DNA of 64,000 bases from Billgrantia bachuensis (GCF_011742165.1 NZ_JAAQTO010000006.1:62001-126000); one strand, 5' to 3'. Positions 19,701 to 28,330 are shown, counted from the first letter of the stretch. The notes: generated by a model not told the origin, from the sequence alone. A program made the numbers and translations.

Positions 19701-20154
19701 CGACGGCGTCGAGATCAGTCTCAACCTGCCGGCACTGATCCCCGACGATTATCTGCCCGACGTCCAGCAGCGCTTGGTGATGTACAAGCGCATCGCAAGC
19801 GCCGCCGACGAAGCCGAGCTCAAGGAGCTGCAGGTAGAGATGATAGACCGCTTCGGCCTGCTGCCGGCACCGGTCAAAACCCTGATTCGCCAGACACGCC
19901 TGCGTCAGCGCGCAGAGCGTCTCGGCATCGTACGTCTGGAGGCTGGCGCCGCACGCGGCCGGGTCATTTTTGGCGGCCAGACCCGGGTCGATCCACTGAC
20001 GCTGGTCAAGATGATCCAGGCAGAGCCACAGCGTTATCGCCTCGACGGCGCCGATACCCTGCGCTTCGAAGCGGAGATGGAAAAGGAAGAGGCCCGCTTT
20101 CAAGCCGTGGAGCAATTGCTCGATACGCTCAATCTCAAGGCTCAGGCCGCCTGA
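16705..20154 (+). CDS. mfd: Transcription-repair coupling factor
   Basis: 1149 residues, the same size as E. coli Mfd (1148). It removes RNA polymerase stalled at lesions and recruits UvrA. The N-terminal UvrB-homology region is followed by the RNA-polymerase interaction domain (VHQTHGVGRYRGLERLE about residue 485), then the RecG-like translocase with Walker A GDVGFGKTEVAMRAAF near residue 628 and DEEH near 728, and a C-terminal TRCF domain. The start at MPKFSPLD is chosen because the 17 upstream in-frame codons do not look like Mfd. It is divergent from gap and apparently a single-gene transcript. Confidence 0.96.
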   Translation: MPKFSPLDPPRPTGTRDTLYWQTPPGSSAALALAHLAGDAPLLVVTPDTASAQRLENDLNFFAKVPVLPFPDWETLPYDSFSPHQDIVSERLRTLRRLQNGEHGIVLVPVNTLMQRLPPVEYIAGRVLTLEVGMRLDREGFRESLSRAGYRAVETVYEPGEYALRGALIDLYPMGSESPLRIDLFDDEVDTLRRFDPDTQRSEDKVERVELLPAHEYSLSRSAIACFREGFETLFDVDPRQCPLYVDALKGIPSPGLEQYLPLFFEETATLFEHLAEGTRVALLPDTFAAAEHHWQAIESRYENLGVDPTRPLLPPHRAFVPVAEVFAAIKRHPRVELTADPEHRHAHQAAARALPEIAINARAKQPLAALERFLDEHRDTRVLFVAESRGRREALEEMLAPLHLELPHAEGFDVFCQGGSRLALTEGEVSSGLWLEQPSLAVISETELFGDVVRQSRRREKATDMGELAIRHLAELRPGAPVVHQTHGVGRYRGLERLEAGGQAAEFVALEYADEAKLYVPVDNLHLISRYAGADDELAPLHRLGSEQWDKARRKAAEKIRDTAAELLDVYARREAREGFACALPDEEYARFAASFPFEETPDQRAAISAVIGDMTAPRPMDRVVCGDVGFGKTEVAMRAAFLAVHSERQVVVLVPTTLLARQHYENFRDRFADTAVQIELVSRFTAGKGQAASLKRIENGQADIVIGTHKLLSKSMKLPNMGLLIIDEEHRFGVAQKERLKELRAEVDILTLTATPIPRTLNMAMSGIRDLSIIATPPARRLSVKTFVQQRDDSIIKEAILREILRGGQVYYLHNEVRTIETAAETIRSLVPEARVAVAHGQLPERALERVMSDFYHKRYNVLVCSTIIETGIDVPSANTIVIERADKFGLAQLHQLRGRVGRSHHQAYAYLLAPPPRAITKDAVKRLEAIGAAEDLGAGFTLASHDMEIRGAGELLGEEQSGQMEAIGYTLYMEMLDRAVAAIRAGKTPNIESPLSDGVEISLNLPALIPDDYLPDVQQRLVMYKRIASAADEAELKELQVEMIDRFGLLPAPVKTLIRQTRLRQRAERLGIVRLEAGAARGRVIFGGQTRVDPLTLVKMIQAEPQRYRLDGADTLRFEAEMEKEEARFQAVEQLLDTLNLKAQAA

Positions 20155-20346
20155 GCGGAGAGGGCTCCCCCGCAAGGTGCGGCGGGACTCCCGCAATGAC
20201 CGGGAACGCTATACTATACACATGTCTTATCGCAGCCTTTCACGAACCTGGCGTCCCCCGAACCGGAGGGCGCATGACCGTCGCCGAGTGATCACGCATG
20301 TCGATATGCGTCCTTCAGGCGACCTTGAGACGAGATCCTGACGTAG

Positions 20347-21423
20347 ATGAAGAACCCGACACTGGCCAGGCGTATCGGCCTTGGCGCTGCCCTGTTCGGC
20401 ATAGCCGCCATGCTGGCGACGACGACCCTTGCCGAAGACGGCTCAGAAGCTCCCCAGGAGCTGCCCCGAGGCCACTTCCATCTGCCCGACGAGGGCAACG
20501 TGATCGGCGAGGCTTATACCGTGACCGTCGAGGAAGGCGAGACCCTGCTCGATATCGGACGCCGCCACAACGTGGGCTACGAGGGGATGCGCATGGCCAA
20601 CCCAGAGGTCAGCGTCTGGGCACCTCGCCCCGGTACCGAGGTGGTAATTCCGGCCCAGTACATTCTCCCGGACGCACCGCGGGAAGGTATCGTGGTCAAC
20701 CTCTCGGAGCTGCGCCTGTATTATTATTCGCGCCCCGGTATCGTCGAGACCTACCCCATCAGCATCGGCCGCGACGGCTTTGCGACTCCCGTAGGCGTAA
20801 CCCGCACCACCGTCAAGGTAAAGGATCCCCACTGGTCGCCACCGCGCTCCATGCGTGAAGAAGCGGCCGCTCGCGGCGAACCGGCACCCGCCATCGTTCC
20901 ACCTGGCCCTGACAACCCACTGGGCCGCCACGCCATCCTGCTCGGCTTGCCCAGCTATCTGATCCATGGCACCAACAGACCCGATGGCGTCGGCATGCGC
21001 GCCAGCCGAGGCTGTATCCGCATGTTCCCCGAGGACATCGAGTCGCTCTACGAGCGCGTCCCCAGCGGCACTCAGGTCAACATCATCGATCAGCCGTTCA
21101 AGGTCGCCTGGTCCGCCGACGGGGTTCTCTACGCGCAATCGTTCCCTCAGCTCGAGGAAAATCTCGGTACCTTCGAGCCGATTCTCAACGCCATGGAAAC
21201 CGTAGCCGGCGCCTTCGGCGAGGAGCCCGCACCGATCGATTATGCCCAACTGCGTCAAGTCGTGGAGCAGCCCGACGGCCGCCTGGTTTCGCTGCTCCGG
21301 GTCGCCGAGGAAGAACCGGCCTCGGAGCGTCAGGAAGAGTCGCTCGACGGCGGACTGTTCTCCGAGCTGGAAATCAGCCAGCAGACTGGCCTGTTCTCGG
21401 AGCTGGAAGTCAGCCATCTCTAG
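20347..21423 (+). CDS. LysM-containing L,D-transpeptidase (ErfK/YbiS type)
   Basis: 358 residues. A signal peptide ends near TTTLAED; a LysM-like peptidoglycan-binding segment follows (YTVTVEEGETLLDIGRRHN to PGTEVVIP, about residues 57-101), then a YkuD domain with HGTNRPDGVGMRASRGCIRM, the histidine and cysteine of the catalytic site. This architecture is that of the ErfK/YbiS/YcfS enzymes that attach Braun lipoprotein to meso-diaminopimelate. The C-terminus ends in a 12-residue tandem duplication (GLFSELEISQQT then GLFSELEVSHL). The next gene, convergent, is an Lpp-like lipoprotein ending in lysine, a plausible substrate. Confidence 0.92.
   Translation: MKNPTLARRIGLGAALFGIAAMLATTTLAEDGSEAPQELPRGHFHLPDEGNVIGEAYTVTVEEGETLLDIGRRHNVGYEGMRMANPEVSVWAPRPGTEVVIPAQYILPDAPREGIVVNLSELRLYYYSRPGIVETYPISIGRDGFATPVGVTRTTVKVKDPHWSPPRSMREEAAARGEPAPAIVPPGPDNPLGRHAILLGLPSYLIHGTNRPDGVGMRASRGCIRMFPEDIESLYERVPSGTQVNIIDQPFKVAWSADGVLYAQSFPQLEENLGTFEPILNAMETVAGAFGEEPAPIDYAQLRQVVEQPDGRLVSLLRVAEEEPASERQEESLDGGLFSELEISQQTGLFSELEVSHL
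21352..21420 (+). repeat. 36-base tandem duplication at the 3' end of the L,D-transpeptidase gene
   Basis: Two imperfect copies, starting at 21352 and 21388, encode GLFSELE(I/V)S. The copies differ mainly at third codon positions, which suggests an older duplication held by selection on the protein. Confidence 0.75.
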
Positions 21424-21479
21424 CCTGACCCACAACGGGGAGGCGCCACGTGCCTCTCCGTTGCGGTTTTCAATCCGAG

Positions 21480-21517
21480 CAACGAGAAAACCCCGCCGAG
21501 GCGGGGTTTTCTCGTTG
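21480..21517. terminator. Bidirectional terminator between the transpeptidase and lpp genes
   Basis: A perfect hairpin: caacgagaaaaccccgc pairs with its complement around a cgag loop, with A and T tracts in the stem, so it can stop transcription from both convergent genes. Confidence 0.92.
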
Positions 21518-21560
21518 CAGAACCACCATCGCCCGAAGGCGACGCGGCGCTCCGGCAGAA

Positions 21561-21824
21561 TTACTTCTGCATGGAACGCTGGAACATGCGGTTCATTTCC
21601 TCGCGGTTCTGCTCGGACATCTGCAGAGCCGCCTGGGCGTCACGCTGCGCCTGGTTGGCAGTGTTCTGAGCCTGAGTGGCAATGCTGCGAGCTTCTGCAG
21701 CGTCGGCCTGGGCGGCTTCAGCAGTCTGGCGAACCTCATCCAGAGCGGCGTTGCTGGCACAACCAGCCAGAATGGCCATAGAAGCAGCAGCGGCGGTCAG
21801 CTTCAGGGTGGTCTTCAGAGTCAT
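21561..21824 (-). CDS. lpp: Lpp/OprI-like major outer membrane lipoprotein
   Basis: 87 residues. A lipoprotein signal with lipobox ILAGC (cysteine about residue 21) is followed by an all-helical, alanine- and glutamine-rich heptad region that should form a trimeric coiled coil as in Braun lipoprotein and Pseudomonas OprI. The C-terminus is RSMQK; a terminal lysine is the residue that L,D-transpeptidases link to peptidoglycan. AAGGAG lies six bases before the chosen ATG; a longer in-frame ATG start upstream would bury the signal peptide. It is flanked by two L,D-transpeptidase genes. Confidence 0.9.
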   Translation of the reverse strand: MTLKTTLKLTAAAASMAILAGCASNAALDEVRQTAEAAQADAAEARSIATQAQNTANQAQRDAQAALQMSEQNREEMNRMFQRSMQK

Positions 21825-21959
21825 GATGTTCTCCTTGAGTCTTCCTTGGTACTGCACGAGTTAAGTACAGCGGCGTTGATGTTGCCTGTGGTCCAGGCTC
21901 CCCTGCTCAGTGCAGGATTCTTGCAGCGACTGCTGCCAAGCACAAGAGTCAAACGCTGT

Positions 21960-21985
21960 TTTATAATAACACACGGCGCTTGTCT
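21960..21985 (-). promoter_or_regulatory. Candidate lpp promoter
   Basis: TATAAA (21960-21965) in an AT-rich patch on the minus strand, with TAGACA or TATAGA at 15-17 bases upstream. Initiation near 21953 gives a leader of about 130 bases. The -35 assignment is uncertain. Confidence 0.35.
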
Positions 21986-22017
21986 ATAGCTCGAAACGTC
22001 CCTTGCGTATCTTGAGC

Positions 22018-22632
22018 CTAGCGGATGACGACGCGAGTGCCAATGTCGATTAGCTCAGAAAGCCTTTCGATCTGCCTGTCGGTCACCGCCACACATCCCT
22101 GAGTCCAGTGATAGCTGGCATGAACCTCTGGGTCCCCCTTACCGACACCATGGATACCGATGAAGCCGCCAAGCACGGTTCGCTGGGGTGGGTAACCGTG
22201 GTGCCGATAGTAGGCGAAATAATCGGCGTAATCCTGCTCCGTGTAAAGCCCTGATTCCAATGCCATGCGTGCATGGGAAGGGGTTGGGTAGTCAAGCCCG
22301 ATGAAAATGTGCCAATCGCTCTCCCAATTGAACCGATTGACGCGAAACTCACCTTTCGGCGTCATGTTGCCCCCCTGAGTCCGCATTATGCTTGCACCGG
22401 ACCGTCCCAGCGAGATGGGAGCGAAGCGCTCGAGAAGCCTGTCACCGCGATAGAGGCTCAACGCGGTCTCACGATCGTCGACCAGGATCCACACTTCGTC
22501 AGCATGACGAGGCAGATGAGCGCGCGCCAGCATGGTCTCTATCAGGTTGGCCTGGGCTTCATGTCCCATCAACAGAGTGAAGGGCGCCAGCAAGGCAAGC
22601 TGGCCGAAGCGACGGCGGGAAACGGATCTCAT
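22018..22632 (-). CDS. Small L,D-transpeptidase with twin-arginine signal
   Basis: 204 residues. The N-terminus MRSVSRRRFGQLALLAP carries an SRRxF twin-arginine motif before a hydrophobic segment, pointing to Tat export, unlike the Sec signal of the neighbouring transpeptidase. The YkuD domain occupies residues 45-204 with HGVGKGDPEVHAS and the catalytic HWTQGCVAV. It has no LysM segment. It may form 3-3 peptidoglycan cross-links or attach lipoproteins; the sequence does not decide. It has its own strong promoter and a GAGGAG site before the ATG. Confidence 0.88.
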   Translation of the reverse strand: MRSVSRRRFGQLALLAPFTLLMGHEAQANLIETMLARAHLPRHADEVWILVDDRETALSLYRGDRLLERFAPISLGRSGASIMRTQGGNMTPKGEFRVNRFNWESDWHIFIGLDYPTPSHARMALESGLYTEQDYADYFAYYRHHGYPPQRTVLGGFIGIHGVGKGDPEVHASYHWTQGCVAVTDRQIERLSELIDIGTRVVIR

Positions 22633-22668
22633 CGGCTCCTCACGGACAGATTGGTACGCTACAGGTGC

Positions 22669-22697
22669 TTTATAACGTATCGCTTGACGACTGTCAG
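22669..22697 (-). promoter_or_regulatory. Sigma70 promoter of the Tat-exported L,D-transpeptidase
   Basis: CTGACA, exactly 17 bases, TATAAA on the minus strand, five of six matches in each box. The leader would be about 30 bases. Confidence 0.65.
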
Positions 22698-22805
22698 TTC
22701 GCTTAACGTAACCGAGCCTTGGCGCGAGTGGCAGCCAGGATGAACGTTACCCAAGCGGCAGGCTATCGCAGGAAATTCGAGAGAAACCAGCCAGTATGAC
22801 TTTGC

Positions 22806-22820
22806 CGCCTTTTGAAGGCG
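22806..22820 (-). terminator. Weak hairpin after the GspE-like gene
   Basis: cgcctt and aaggcg around a 3-base loop, without a T-run, 68 bases after the stop. Only a possible terminator. Confidence 0.25.
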
Positions 22821-22887
22821 CAAGAGTTTATTGTGCACAAGTTTCTTGCTGGATATGTAAAGCAATGCCTGCGAGAAACGCCATGAC

Positions 22888-24129
22888 TCAAGCCGATAGA
22901 ATGGCCCCCATGCGGAACACTTCTCGCAGGCTGGTGACGCCCGCTTCAGCCTTGGCCAGCCCATCGGCCAGCATCAGCTCGACGCCTCGCTCGAGCAGGC
23001 TGCGGCGCAGCTCGGATTCATCGGCATGACGCAGAATCCGGGCATGGTCCTCGGGAGAAAGTTGCCAGATTTCGAACACGCCAATGCGACCGCGGAAGCC
23101 AAGACCATCGCATTGCGGACAGCCCCTGGCGCTCCAGGTCAGCGCTGGCGGAGCATGACCGATCGCCTCCAGCCATTCGCAGTCGCTCCGCTCAGGCGGC
23201 ACCTGCTCGCGGCAGTGCTGACACAGCCGACGTACCAGCCGCTGGGCGATGATCAGCCCCAGGTTGGCGCTGATTTCTCCATCGGTAAGGCCAAGCTGAC
23301 GCATCGAGGTCACCACTCCCACTGCATCGCGACTATGCAGGGTACCCATCAGCGAACGCCCGCTACTGGTTACGCTGAGCGCCGCAAGTGCCGACTCGCG
23401 GTCGCGGATCTCACCAATCAGCACATAATCGGGGTCGAGCCGCAGGAGCGAGCGGGTACCATTGGCGAAATCCAGTCCATGGTCGAGATCCACCTGAATC
23501 TGGTTGATGCCGGGGATGCTGTACTCGACGGGATTCTCCAGAGTGACGACGTGACTGTCGGTCAACTGCAACTGGCCAAGCAGGGTATAGAGCGTAGTGG
23601 TCTTGCCTGCACCGGTTGGCCCGGCCACCAGCAGCATGCTCCCAGTAGCATCCATCCAGCGCCTTATGCCCAGCGCTCCCTCTTCGCCGATACCCAGTGC
23701 CACGATGTCGTCGAAGGTCTGCGGCGGCGCCAGGAAGCGAACTGCAAGCTTCTCACCCGCCACGCAGTGCACCGCCGTGACGCGCAGGAAGATCTCCTCT
23801 TCGTCGCCCTCCTCCGACCAGTGGAAACTGCCTTCTGCGGTGAGCAGGGAAGGTACCGGATTGAGCTTGGCCAGCACCTTGAACTGGTTCACCAGGCGCG
23901 CACCTTGCGCCGCATCGATTCGCAGCGCATCGATGATACGCCCATCGATACGCAGACGGATTCGATAGGCCTCATGCTCGGGATCCAGGTGCACGTCGGT
24001 GGCCCTGGACCGCAGGGCATCACCGAGTAACGCGAATGCCTCGAGGGTCGCGCCCCTCGTCGACTGCTCCGCTTCAAGCAACGGCCACAGTGCGGGAAGC
24101 AAGTGGCGATTGTAGGACTCCTCGGACAC
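22888..24129 (-). CDS. Orphan GspE/PulE-family secretion ATPase
   Basis: 413 residues, shorter than type II secretion GspE (about 500) because the N-terminal partner-binding domain is nearly absent. It keeps Walker A GPTGAGKTTTLYT, the Asp-box region LENPVEYSIPGINQIQVD, Walker B DPDYVLIGEIRD, a His-box GTLHSRDA and the zinc tetracysteine CQHC...CPQC. It would power pseudopilus or pilus assembly as a hexamer, but no gsp or pil genes lie nearby. The ATPase core looks intact. A role in type II secretion, type IV pili or a minor pilus-like system cannot be assigned from this window. Confidence 0.88.
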   Translation of the reverse strand: MSEESYNRHLLPALWPLLEAEQSTRGATLEAFALLGDALRSRATDVHLDPEHEAYRIRLRIDGRIIDALRIDAAQGARLVNQFKVLAKLNPVPSLLTAEGSFHWSEEGDEEEIFLRVTAVHCVAGEKLAVRFLAPPQTFDDIVALGIGEEGALGIRRWMDATGSMLLVAGPTGAGKTTTLYTLLGQLQLTDSHVVTLENPVEYSIPGINQIQVDLDHGLDFANGTRSLLRLDPDYVLIGEIRDRESALAALSVTSSGRSLMGTLHSRDAVGVVTSMRQLGLTDGEISANLGLIIAQRLVRRLCQHCREQVPPERSDCEWLEAIGHAPPALTWSARGCPQCDGLGFRGRIGVFEIWQLSPEDHARILRHADESELRRSLLERGVELMLADGLAKAEAGVTSLREVFRMGAILSA

Positions 24130-24247
24130 GATCTGCTCCTCCCTGATTGTTCCCCGGCACGCTAACGGTGGGAGCCTGCCGATGGAAGCAGTCTAGTCCA
24201 AGAGTGACACACCGCAGCTCGGCGGCCGTCACGACGCCCTCAAGCAC

Positions 24248-24281
24248 AGCGCCCCCGACAGACAAGCCTGTCGGGGGCGCT
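24248..24281 (-). terminator. Strong hairpin after the GIY-YIG-like gene
   Basis: A perfect 14-pair stem (agcgcccccgacag with its complement, acaagc loop) 38 bases after the stop of the upstream gene on the minus strand. No T-run follows on either strand, so termination may be inefficient or factor-aided. Confidence 0.55.
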
Positions 24282-24318
24282 CACTTACCGGGTCCTCGGA
24301 TGTTTTTCACCCACCGAA

Positions 24319-24777
24319 CTAGGCGCGATGCTCCACGGTGAAAATGCTCTGCAGCTTGTCCTTCTTGCCATAGATATGCACCGTGGTCTCGGGGAACGGA
24401 TAGCGATCCAGGTACTCGCTCTCACCGTTGAAACGGGGCTTGTGGGCATGAATCATGGCAGCAGCCAGACGCTCTCGATTCACGTAGCCACTCAACCCCA
24501 TCGAGTACCATAACTCCTCGCCGGGCTGCAGGATGGCACGCCATTTCTCCTTGTCGGGATGGTGCTGCAAGCCGTAACGCACGTTGCGATGCTCGCCCAC
24601 ATAGAGCAATTGCTGGACCTCCATGACGTTCGTCTCCGGATCCGCAGCCGCACGAAAGACGCAATAGATGCCGGAGTCGTCCGGCACTTCACGCAGCGAC
24701 TCATCGTTCCAGTAACCGAGCATCTGGGGGGAAAGAAGATCGTTCGAGATGGAGCTCAACATGAATCGTTCCGGCAT
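24319..24777 (-). CDS. GIY-YIG-like small protein, catalytic glutamate apparently lost
   Basis: 152 residues, not a named family that I recognise. The pattern resembles a GIY-YIG nuclease domain: SGIYCVF (35-41), LLYVGE (57-62), an arginine after it (VRYGLQHH), and R-E-R-L-A-A-A-M-I-H-A-H-K-P-R-F-N (101-117) matching the E..LI...KP..N motif, except that the glutamate position is alanine. So it may be a non-nucleolytic member. The start MPERFMLSS is preferred because AAGGAG lies nine bases before it. An FNR/ANR-type site with a correctly placed -10 box sits upstream, suggesting induction under low oxygen. It appears to be a single-gene transcript. Confidence 0.7.
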   Translation of the reverse strand: MPERFMLSSISNDLLSPQMLGYWNDESLREVPDDSGIYCVFRAAADPETNVMEVQQLLYVGEHRNVRYGLQHHPDKEKWRAILQPGEELWYSMGLSGYVNRERLAAAMIHAHKPRFNGESEYLDRYPFPETTVHIYGKKDKLQSIFTVEHRA

Positions 24778-24905
24778 GGCGGTCTCCTTGATCGTGAGGC
24801 CTATCTGCAGTCTGGCACATAAACTCAACTATCTACGAGCCGCTGCATCTCATCACGAGGCGGCGCACCTCCCCTCGTGTCCTTTGATCAGGGCTTCTTG
24901 CCTTC

Positions 24906-24946
24906 ATCCTAGCCAAAGCCAGTCGCCGGCGCTTGACATATATCAA
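24906..24946 (-). promoter_or_regulatory. FNR/ANR-type class II promoter
   Basis: A palindrome TTGAtatatGTCAA (24933-24946; TTGAC-ATAT-ATCAA on the plus strand) matches the FNR/ANR consensus. On the minus strand TAGGAT follows 21 bases later (24906-24911). The site centre is then about 41 bases before the predicted start of transcription, the classic class II activator position. The start codon of the GIY-YIG-like gene is about 120 bases downstream. Confidence 0.6.
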
Positions 24947-25019
24947 CGGAAGGCGATCCGCCAGTCAGTCGGTCGGGTTGACGGCGTTGCCGCCCTACGA
25001 AAGGCCACGCACAATGGAA

Positions 25020-25484
25020 CTACCACTCTTCACTGGTTTCGCGCAGCGACGCTATCTCCCGCTTGGCCTCACGCAGGCAAGCGCGCAATTCGTCGCCTAG
25101 CGCAGCACTGCTGCCCACCGCGATGAGTCCCTGCTGAGCAGGGTTACGCCGACGCGCTACGCCGGCACTGTCATGTAGCGCATCGAAGCGCTGCAACAGC
25201 CAGCAAAGCCAGCTTTCGGGACGCATCGCCAGCTCACGCAAGCGATGCAGTTCGGCAATTCCACTCCCCTCGGCATCCAACAGCTCGCGCCAGTCATGAC
25301 GCTCCAGCTGAGCATGCTCGGTAACCTCACGCAGCAGCGACTCCAGCGCCAGCTCGGTCAGCGCCAGTGCGGCCTCCTCGGAAGCCATGCGCCGCGCTTC
25401 ACCGTGCTCGTCGTTACCCGGTGGGATGTCCAGAATCAGCTCGGCCTGATAGAGCAGCTGATTGGTACGGGCTCGTGGGCTCAC
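25020..25484 (-). CDS. Uncharacterised protein coupled to topA (resembles DUF6586)
   Basis: 154 residues, soluble, mostly helical, rich in alanine, leucine, glutamate and arginine, with no catalytic motif recognised. The start is GTG inside the topA stop (GTGA), giving [18 protein letters not shown]; a longer ATG frame reads back into topA. Proteins of this kind directly downstream of topA occur in Pseudomonas and relatives, which I recall as DUF6586; that match is from memory. Coupling suggests co-expression with topoisomerase I, but no function can be stated. Confidence 0.75.
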   Translation of the reverse strand: MSPRARTNQLLYQAELILDIPPGNDEHGEARRMASEEAALALTELALESLLREVTEHAQLERHDWRELLDAEGSGIAELHRLRELAMRPESWLCWLLQRFDALHDSAGVARRRNPAQQGLIAVGSSAALGDELRACLREAKREIASLRETSEEW

Positions 25485-28108
25485 TTGCGCTTGTCCTCCA
25501 CTTGCCACCTACCGTTATCATAGGTCGCCCGCCAGCCGGTCGCCTTACCCTCCTCCTCGGTCATGACGAACTGCTCCTTGCTCTTGCGCGAATAGCGGAT
25601 CTGGGCCGGACGCCCCTCGGGATCCTCGCTCGGCGCCTCGAGCAGATAGTGGTACTTCTCCGGCAGCTCTTCGGCATGGGCCTTCAGTTCCTGTACCAGC
25701 GGAGGACGCGTTTCGCGGTTGCGCGGGAACTTGCTCGCTGCCAGGAACAGGCCGCTGGCGCCATCACGCAGCACGTAATGATCGTCTACCTTCTGGCATG
25801 CCAGCTCCGGCATCGGAATGGGGTCCATCTTGGGCGGGGCCACCTCGCCGCTTCTCAGCAGCTTGCGAGTGTTCTTGCACGACTCGTTGCTGCAGCCGAA
25901 ATACTTGCCGAAGCGGCCCGACTTGAGCTGCATCTCGCTGCCGCACTTGTCACATTCGATGGTGGGACCTTCATAGCCCTTGATACGAAACTTGCCCTGT
26001 TCGATCTCATAGCCATCGCAGTCGGGGCTATTGCCGCAAATGTGCAGCTTGCGGTTTTCGTCGATCAGGTAGCTGTCCATGGCCGTGCCGCACTTGGGAC
26101 AGCGATGCTTGGCGCGCAGCGCTTGGGTCTCGGCCTCTTCGCCGGCATCGGCGGGTACCGCCTCATCGCCGGGCAGCAGGTCGATGGTGGTCTTGCAGCG
26201 CTCCTTGGGCGGCAGGTTGTAGCCGGAGCAGCCCAGGAACACGCCGGTGGATGCCGTACGGATCTGCATCTTGCGCCCACAGGTTGGGCAGTCGATATCG
26301 GTGGGCACCGGCTGGTTGGGCCGCATGCCCTCCTCGCTCTCGGCCGCTTCGAGTTCCTCGCGAAACTCGGCGTAGAATGCATCCAGCAGTTCACGCCAGT
26401 TGCGCTCGCCCTCGGCGACCTCGTCGAGGCTATCTTCCATGCGCGCGGTGAAGGAGAAATCCATCAGGTCGGGAAAGGATTCCTTGAGCCGCTCGGTGAC
26501 GATATCACCGAGTTTCTCGGCATAGAAACGCCGGCTCTCCAGCTTGACGTAGCCGCGATCCTGAATGGTGGAGATGATCGAGGCATAGGTCGAGGGGCGG
26601 CCGATACCCCGCTTCTCCAGCTCCTTGACCAGACTCGCCTCGGTATAGCGGGCCGGCGGCTTGGTGAAGTGCTGCTGGGGGTCGAGTGCCTCGAGCCGCA
26701 TGGGCGTACCCTCGGCGAGGTCCGGCAGCGCCTGGTCCTCGTTCTTGCCGGCCGGCTTCATCACCCGGGTGTAGCCGTCGAACTTGAGTACCCGCCCCTT
26801 GGCCTTGAGCTCATAGCCGTCGGCCTCCACGGTCAGGGTGCTGGAGAGGTATTCGGCGGGGGTCATCTGGCAAGCCACGAACTGACGCCAGATCAGCTCG
26901 TAAAGGCGCTCTGCGTCACGCTCCATACCGGCCAAGTCGGGAGCCATGCGATTGACATCGGAGGGGCGGATCGCCTCGTGCGCTTCCTGAGCACCCTCCT
27001 TGCTCGAGTAGCGGTTGGGCGACTCGGGCAGGTAGCGCTTGCCGTACTCCTGCTCGATGTGCTCGCGTGCCATGGCCACCGCATCCTGCGACAGGTTGGT
27101 GGAGTCGGTACGCATGTAGGTGATGTAGCCCGCCTCGTAGAGGCGCTGGGCCAACGTCATGGTCTTCTTCACCGAGAAGCCGAGTCGCCCGCTGGCGGCC
27201 TGCTGAAGGGTCGAGGTGATGAAGGGCGCATTCGGCTTCGAACGGGTGGGCTTGTCCTCCCGCGCCGTAATGGAGAGGCTTGCCTTGCGCAGGCGCTCGA
27301 TACGCTCGAGCGTCTCGGCTTCCGAAGTGGGCCGGAAGGCCTTGCCCTCCTGGCGTACCAGCTCGAAACGCACCGGCTCGCCATCCTTCGAGACGAGATC
27401 GGCATGCACGTCCCAGAACTCTTCAGGAACGAAGGCCCGTATCTCGCGCTCGCGCTCGACGATCAGGCGCACCGCCACCGACTGTACCCGGCCGGCCGAG
27501 AGGCCGCGGGCGATCTTCGCCCACAGCAGCGGCGACAGCATGAAGCCCACCACGCGGTCTAGGAAGCGCCTGGCCTGCTGAGCCTCGACGCGGGGAATGT
27601 TGAGTGTGCCGGGCTCCTTGAACGCCTCCTTGATGGCGTTCTTGGTGATCTCGTTGAAGACAACACGGCGATAACGCTCGTCGGCGCCGCCAATGGTCTC
27701 CTTGAGGTGCCAGGCAATGGCCTCCCCTTCGCGATCGAGATCGGTAGCGAGATAGACGGTATCGGCCTTCTCGGCGAGCTTCTGCAGCTCGGAGACGACC
27801 TTTTCCTTGCCGGGCAGAATCTCGTAGTGGGCCTTCCAGCCATGCTCCGGATCGATGCCCATGCGTCGAACGAGTTGATCCTTGGCCTTGTGCTTCTTGT
27901 ACTCGGCCTTCTCCTCGGGCGACATCTTGCGCGTTGCCGCTGCCTGGCGCGCGCGCTCCTTGGGATCGGAAGCCGCCTTGCCCGAGCCGCTGGTCGGCAG
28001 GTCACGGATATGACCCACGCTCGACTTCACGATGAACTCGCTGCCGAGATACTTGTTGATCGTCTTGGCCTTGGCCGGCGACTCGACGATGACCAATGAC
28101 TTGCCCAT
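25481..28108 (-). CDS. topA: DNA topoisomerase I
   Basis: 875 residues (E. coli 865). It relaxes negative supercoils by a type IA mechanism. The Toprim domain opens with [18 protein letters not shown] and has the DLDREGEAI metal site; the catalytic tyrosine is in [12 protein letters not shown] near residue 330. Three C-terminal four-cysteine zinc ribbons follow ([24 protein letters not shown]), then a basic tail. MGKSLVIVE is the family start; a four-codon longer frame is ignored. Confidence 0.97.
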   Translation of the reverse strand: MGKSLVIVESPAKAKTINKYLGSEFIVKSSVGHIRDLPTSGSGKAASDPKERARQAAATRKMSPEEKAEYKKHKAKDQLVRRMGIDPEHGWKAHYEILPGKEKVVSELQKLAEKADTVYLATDLDREGEAIAWHLKETIGGADERYRRVVFNEITKNAIKEAFKEPGTLNIPRVEAQQARRFLDRVVGFMLSPLLWAKIARGLSAGRVQSVAVRLIVEREREIRAFVPEEFWDVHADLVSKDGEPVRFELVRQEGKAFRPTSEAETLERIERLRKASLSITAREDKPTRSKPNAPFITSTLQQAASGRLGFSVKKTMTLAQRLYEAGYITYMRTDSTNLSQDAVAMAREHIEQEYGKRYLPESPNRYSSKEGAQEAHEAIRPSDVNRMAPDLAGMERDAERLYELIWRQFVACQMTPAEYLSSTLTVEADGYELKAKGRVLKFDGYTRVMKPAGKNEDQALPDLAEGTPMRLEALDPQQHFTKPPARYTEASLVKELEKRGIGRPSTYASIISTIQDRGYVKLESRRFYAEKLGDIVTERLKESFPDLMDFSFTARMEDSLDEVAEGERNWRELLDAFYAEFREELEAAESEEGMRPNQPVPTDIDCPTCGRKMQIRTASTGVFLGCSGYNLPPKERCKTTIDLLPGDEAVPADAGEEAETQALRAKHRCPKCGTAMDSYLIDENRKLHICGNSPDCDGYEIEQGKFRIKGYEGPTIECDKCGSEMQLKSGRFGKYFGCSNESCKNTRKLLRSGEVAPPKMDPIPMPELACQKVDDHYVLRDGASGLFLAASKFPRNRETRPPLVQELKAHAEELPEKYHYLLEAPSEDPEGRPAQIRYSRKSKEQFVMTEEEGKATGWRATYDNGRWQVEDKRK

Positions 28109-28330
28109 AGTGCTCCACATTCTGCACGGCGGGGTTCTGGAGCCCCACCTGAACGGTTCCGGCCCGCCTGTCCTCGGCGGACGATCCTCGCGGGGTGAAA
28201 AATCCGCTTACCCTACCCCAGCAACCCGTTTCACGCCAGTCGCTTCCGCCATGGCGGCAGTAAAGCAGCAATGTGAAAGTAGCATCAAGTCGGTCATACC
28301 GTTGCCGCAACTTCACGATTGCCAAACGAC

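Noticed and set aside
25367-27562. 731-codon open frame on the plus strand
   Set aside because: It is the antisense image of topA, whose protein is unmistakable; such long shadow frames are expected at this GC content.
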